Shown: positions 48,539 to 49,171 of the stretch, piece by piece
Layout of the letters: each line of letters begins with the position of its first letter
Numbering within the stretch: the stretch's first letter is position 1
Origin: an uncultured bacterium
GTDB taxonomy: Bacteria; Verrucomicrobiota; Kiritimatiellia; RFP12; UBA1067
DNA: 49,171 nucleotides
NCBI GenBank assembly: GCA_902788415.1
Contig: CADAKF010000002.1
Span: 1 to 49,171, forward strand
Direction of reading: 5' to 3'
Made by a program: the position numbers and the translations under genes
Notes under the pieces: model-generated
Seen by the model: the letters and a program-made list of their open reading frames with translations, nothing else
What the model was told of the DNA's origin: nothing
Database searches by the model: none

Positions 48539-49171
48539 TTAGCGTAGATAAATGCAGATTCCTTTCGATGGCACCCGTTCGGAAAAGACGAGGTTGACCG
48601 TGTCGACAAAAGTGAGCGCAGGCCCTGTGCCTGTTGTCTGCCCGGCCATCAAAGTAAACTGGTGCTCGCCAGCGGAAAGTTTCAGCCGAACCGTCGGCTC
48701 GGTCGTCCACGCAGTATTGACCGAAACCGTACCATCCTCGGCCGTCAACAACTGGCGCTCAAATACCGCCACTTTTTTGCCGTCAATATAAATGGGGCAA
48801 CGCTGGCCATTACAGTAGTCATTGTAATTCAGCGAGCGCATTTCGAGCGTCAAGTCGTAATATCCCTTGACCGGCGCATAAAAAGTCTGCTCCAAACCGT
48901 TGCCGACTTGGGCGCCGACTGGCGCGACCAACGCCAAGTTGAGAGAGCCACGCGTATAATCGGAGCCGACTGGGTTGCCGCCGGGAATAGCATAGCATAC
49001 CGAGCCATAACCGTCACCCGGCCCTACGCAGCTCCAACCTACGATGGTGTGGTAAGGATACGCGGCCCCCGCGAGCGTTTTGACGCGATTTAATGGTCCG
49101 CCCCCTTCTTTACCACCGTAGGCAAGCTCGAAATTGGCATTGGCAAGCAAATTGGCATTGGTGGCGACGCA
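48539..49171 (-). CDS. C-terminal part of a secreted carbohydrate-binding-like protein (5' end outside window)
   Basis: The frame is open to the window edge, so at least 210 residues belong to a longer protein. It reads ATNANLLANANFELAYGG, then WSCVGPGDGYGSVCYAIPGG, TFYAPVKGYYDLTLEMRSLNY, IYIDGKKVAVFE and VRLKLSAGEHQFTLMAG. Alternating strands with aromatic residues and the LxNxNFE start suggest a beta-sandwich (jelly-roll) domain of the carbohydrate-binding or DUF642 kind, often repeated in large surface proteins. Ends GICIYLR. Two cysteine pairs may form disulfides. Function unknown. Terminator at 48375-48400. Confidence 0.7.
   Translation of the reverse strand, partial: CVATNANLLANANFELAYGGKEGGGPLNRVKTLAGAAYPYHTIVGWSCVGPGDGYGSVCYAIPGGNPVGSDYTRGSLNLALVAPVGAQVGNGLEQTFYAPVKGYYDLTLEMRSLNYNDYCNGQRCPIYIDGKKVAVFERQLLTAEDGTVSVNTAWTTEPTVRLKLSAGEHQFTLMAGQTTGTGPALTFVDTVNLVFSERVPSKGICIYLR

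Noticed and set aside
1-49171. tRNA, rRNA, riboswitch or insertion sequence
   Set aside because: No cloverleaf, rRNA segment, known riboswitch core or transposase was recognised. Gaps are short (largest about 205 nt) and explained by promoters, terminators and repeats.

Overview
The window is a gene-dense, GC-rich bacterial chromosome segment. I can support 46 protein-coding genes, and all of them lie on the minus strand, so transcription runs from high to low coordinates. The cell is Gram-negative: there is a Wza-like export lipoprotein, an outer-membrane beta-barrel, a TolC/MacA/MacB tripartite efflux system, a fused SecDF and many lipoprotein or Tat signals. A PPi-dependent phosphofructokinase, GH2 and GH109-like enzymes, a FucO-like lactaldehyde reductase, a separate GuaA ATPase subunit and a split PurH suggest an anaerobic, glycan-degrading member of the PVC group. 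Kiritimatiellota or Lentisphaerota is my best guess, at moderate confidence; no rRNA or tRNA is present to test it.

Layout from the right edge (5' on the minus strand) to the left: (i) the C-terminal part of a secreted beta-sandwich-like protein; (ii) FucO-like dehydrogenase; (iii) secDF - nrnA-like DHH phosphoesterase - ELM1-like protein - sensor kinase; (iv) tolC - macA - macB ATPase - macB permease; (v) IMP cyclohydrolase (N half of PurH) - acyl-CoA synthetase - folE - purine phosphoribosyltransferase; (vi) pyridoxal kinase; (vii) ribH - PPi-PFK - mazG - ispH::uppS fusion; (viii) ferredoxin - 10-TM metal exporter; (ix) an exopolysaccharide locus (export lipoprotein, unknown secreted protein, beta-barrel, O-antigen ligase-like protein, tyrosine autokinase, rmlB); (x) guaA ATPase subunit - argC - beta-lactamase-like hydrolase - ruvB - pgi - mrp; (xi) nfeD - Ca exchanger - cmk - purE - HD protein; (xii) UDP-xylose synthase - AICAR transformylase (C half of PurH) - GH109-like oxidoreductase - yggU - coaB - GH2 - alpha/beta hydrolase; (xiii) an MtaD-like deaminase broken by a 41-bp tandem duplication. 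Twelve -10 boxes of the form TATAAT, usually preceded by TGN, mark the heads of these units.

The most striking feature is a population of short repeats of several families. They are low-complexity tandem arrays with 6-9 nt units and small palindromes. Some fill the junctions between co-directional genes, where they carry the upstream stop codon and lie where a Shine-Dalgarno site would be expected. Others are inserted in frame inside conserved enzyme genes (MtaD, alpha/beta hydrolase, CoaB, UXS, RmlB twice, IspH, the kinase, ELM1 twice). One family sits in both orientations in different genes and stays open in both. Several insertions of different core sequence end in the same CGGCGGAA-like tail. 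This resembles the in-frame palindromic elements of Rickettsia, but with different sequences and several families. A second recurrent feature is promoters whose -10 box lies only 6-10 nt before the start codon, which implies leaderless or nearly leaderless mRNAs.
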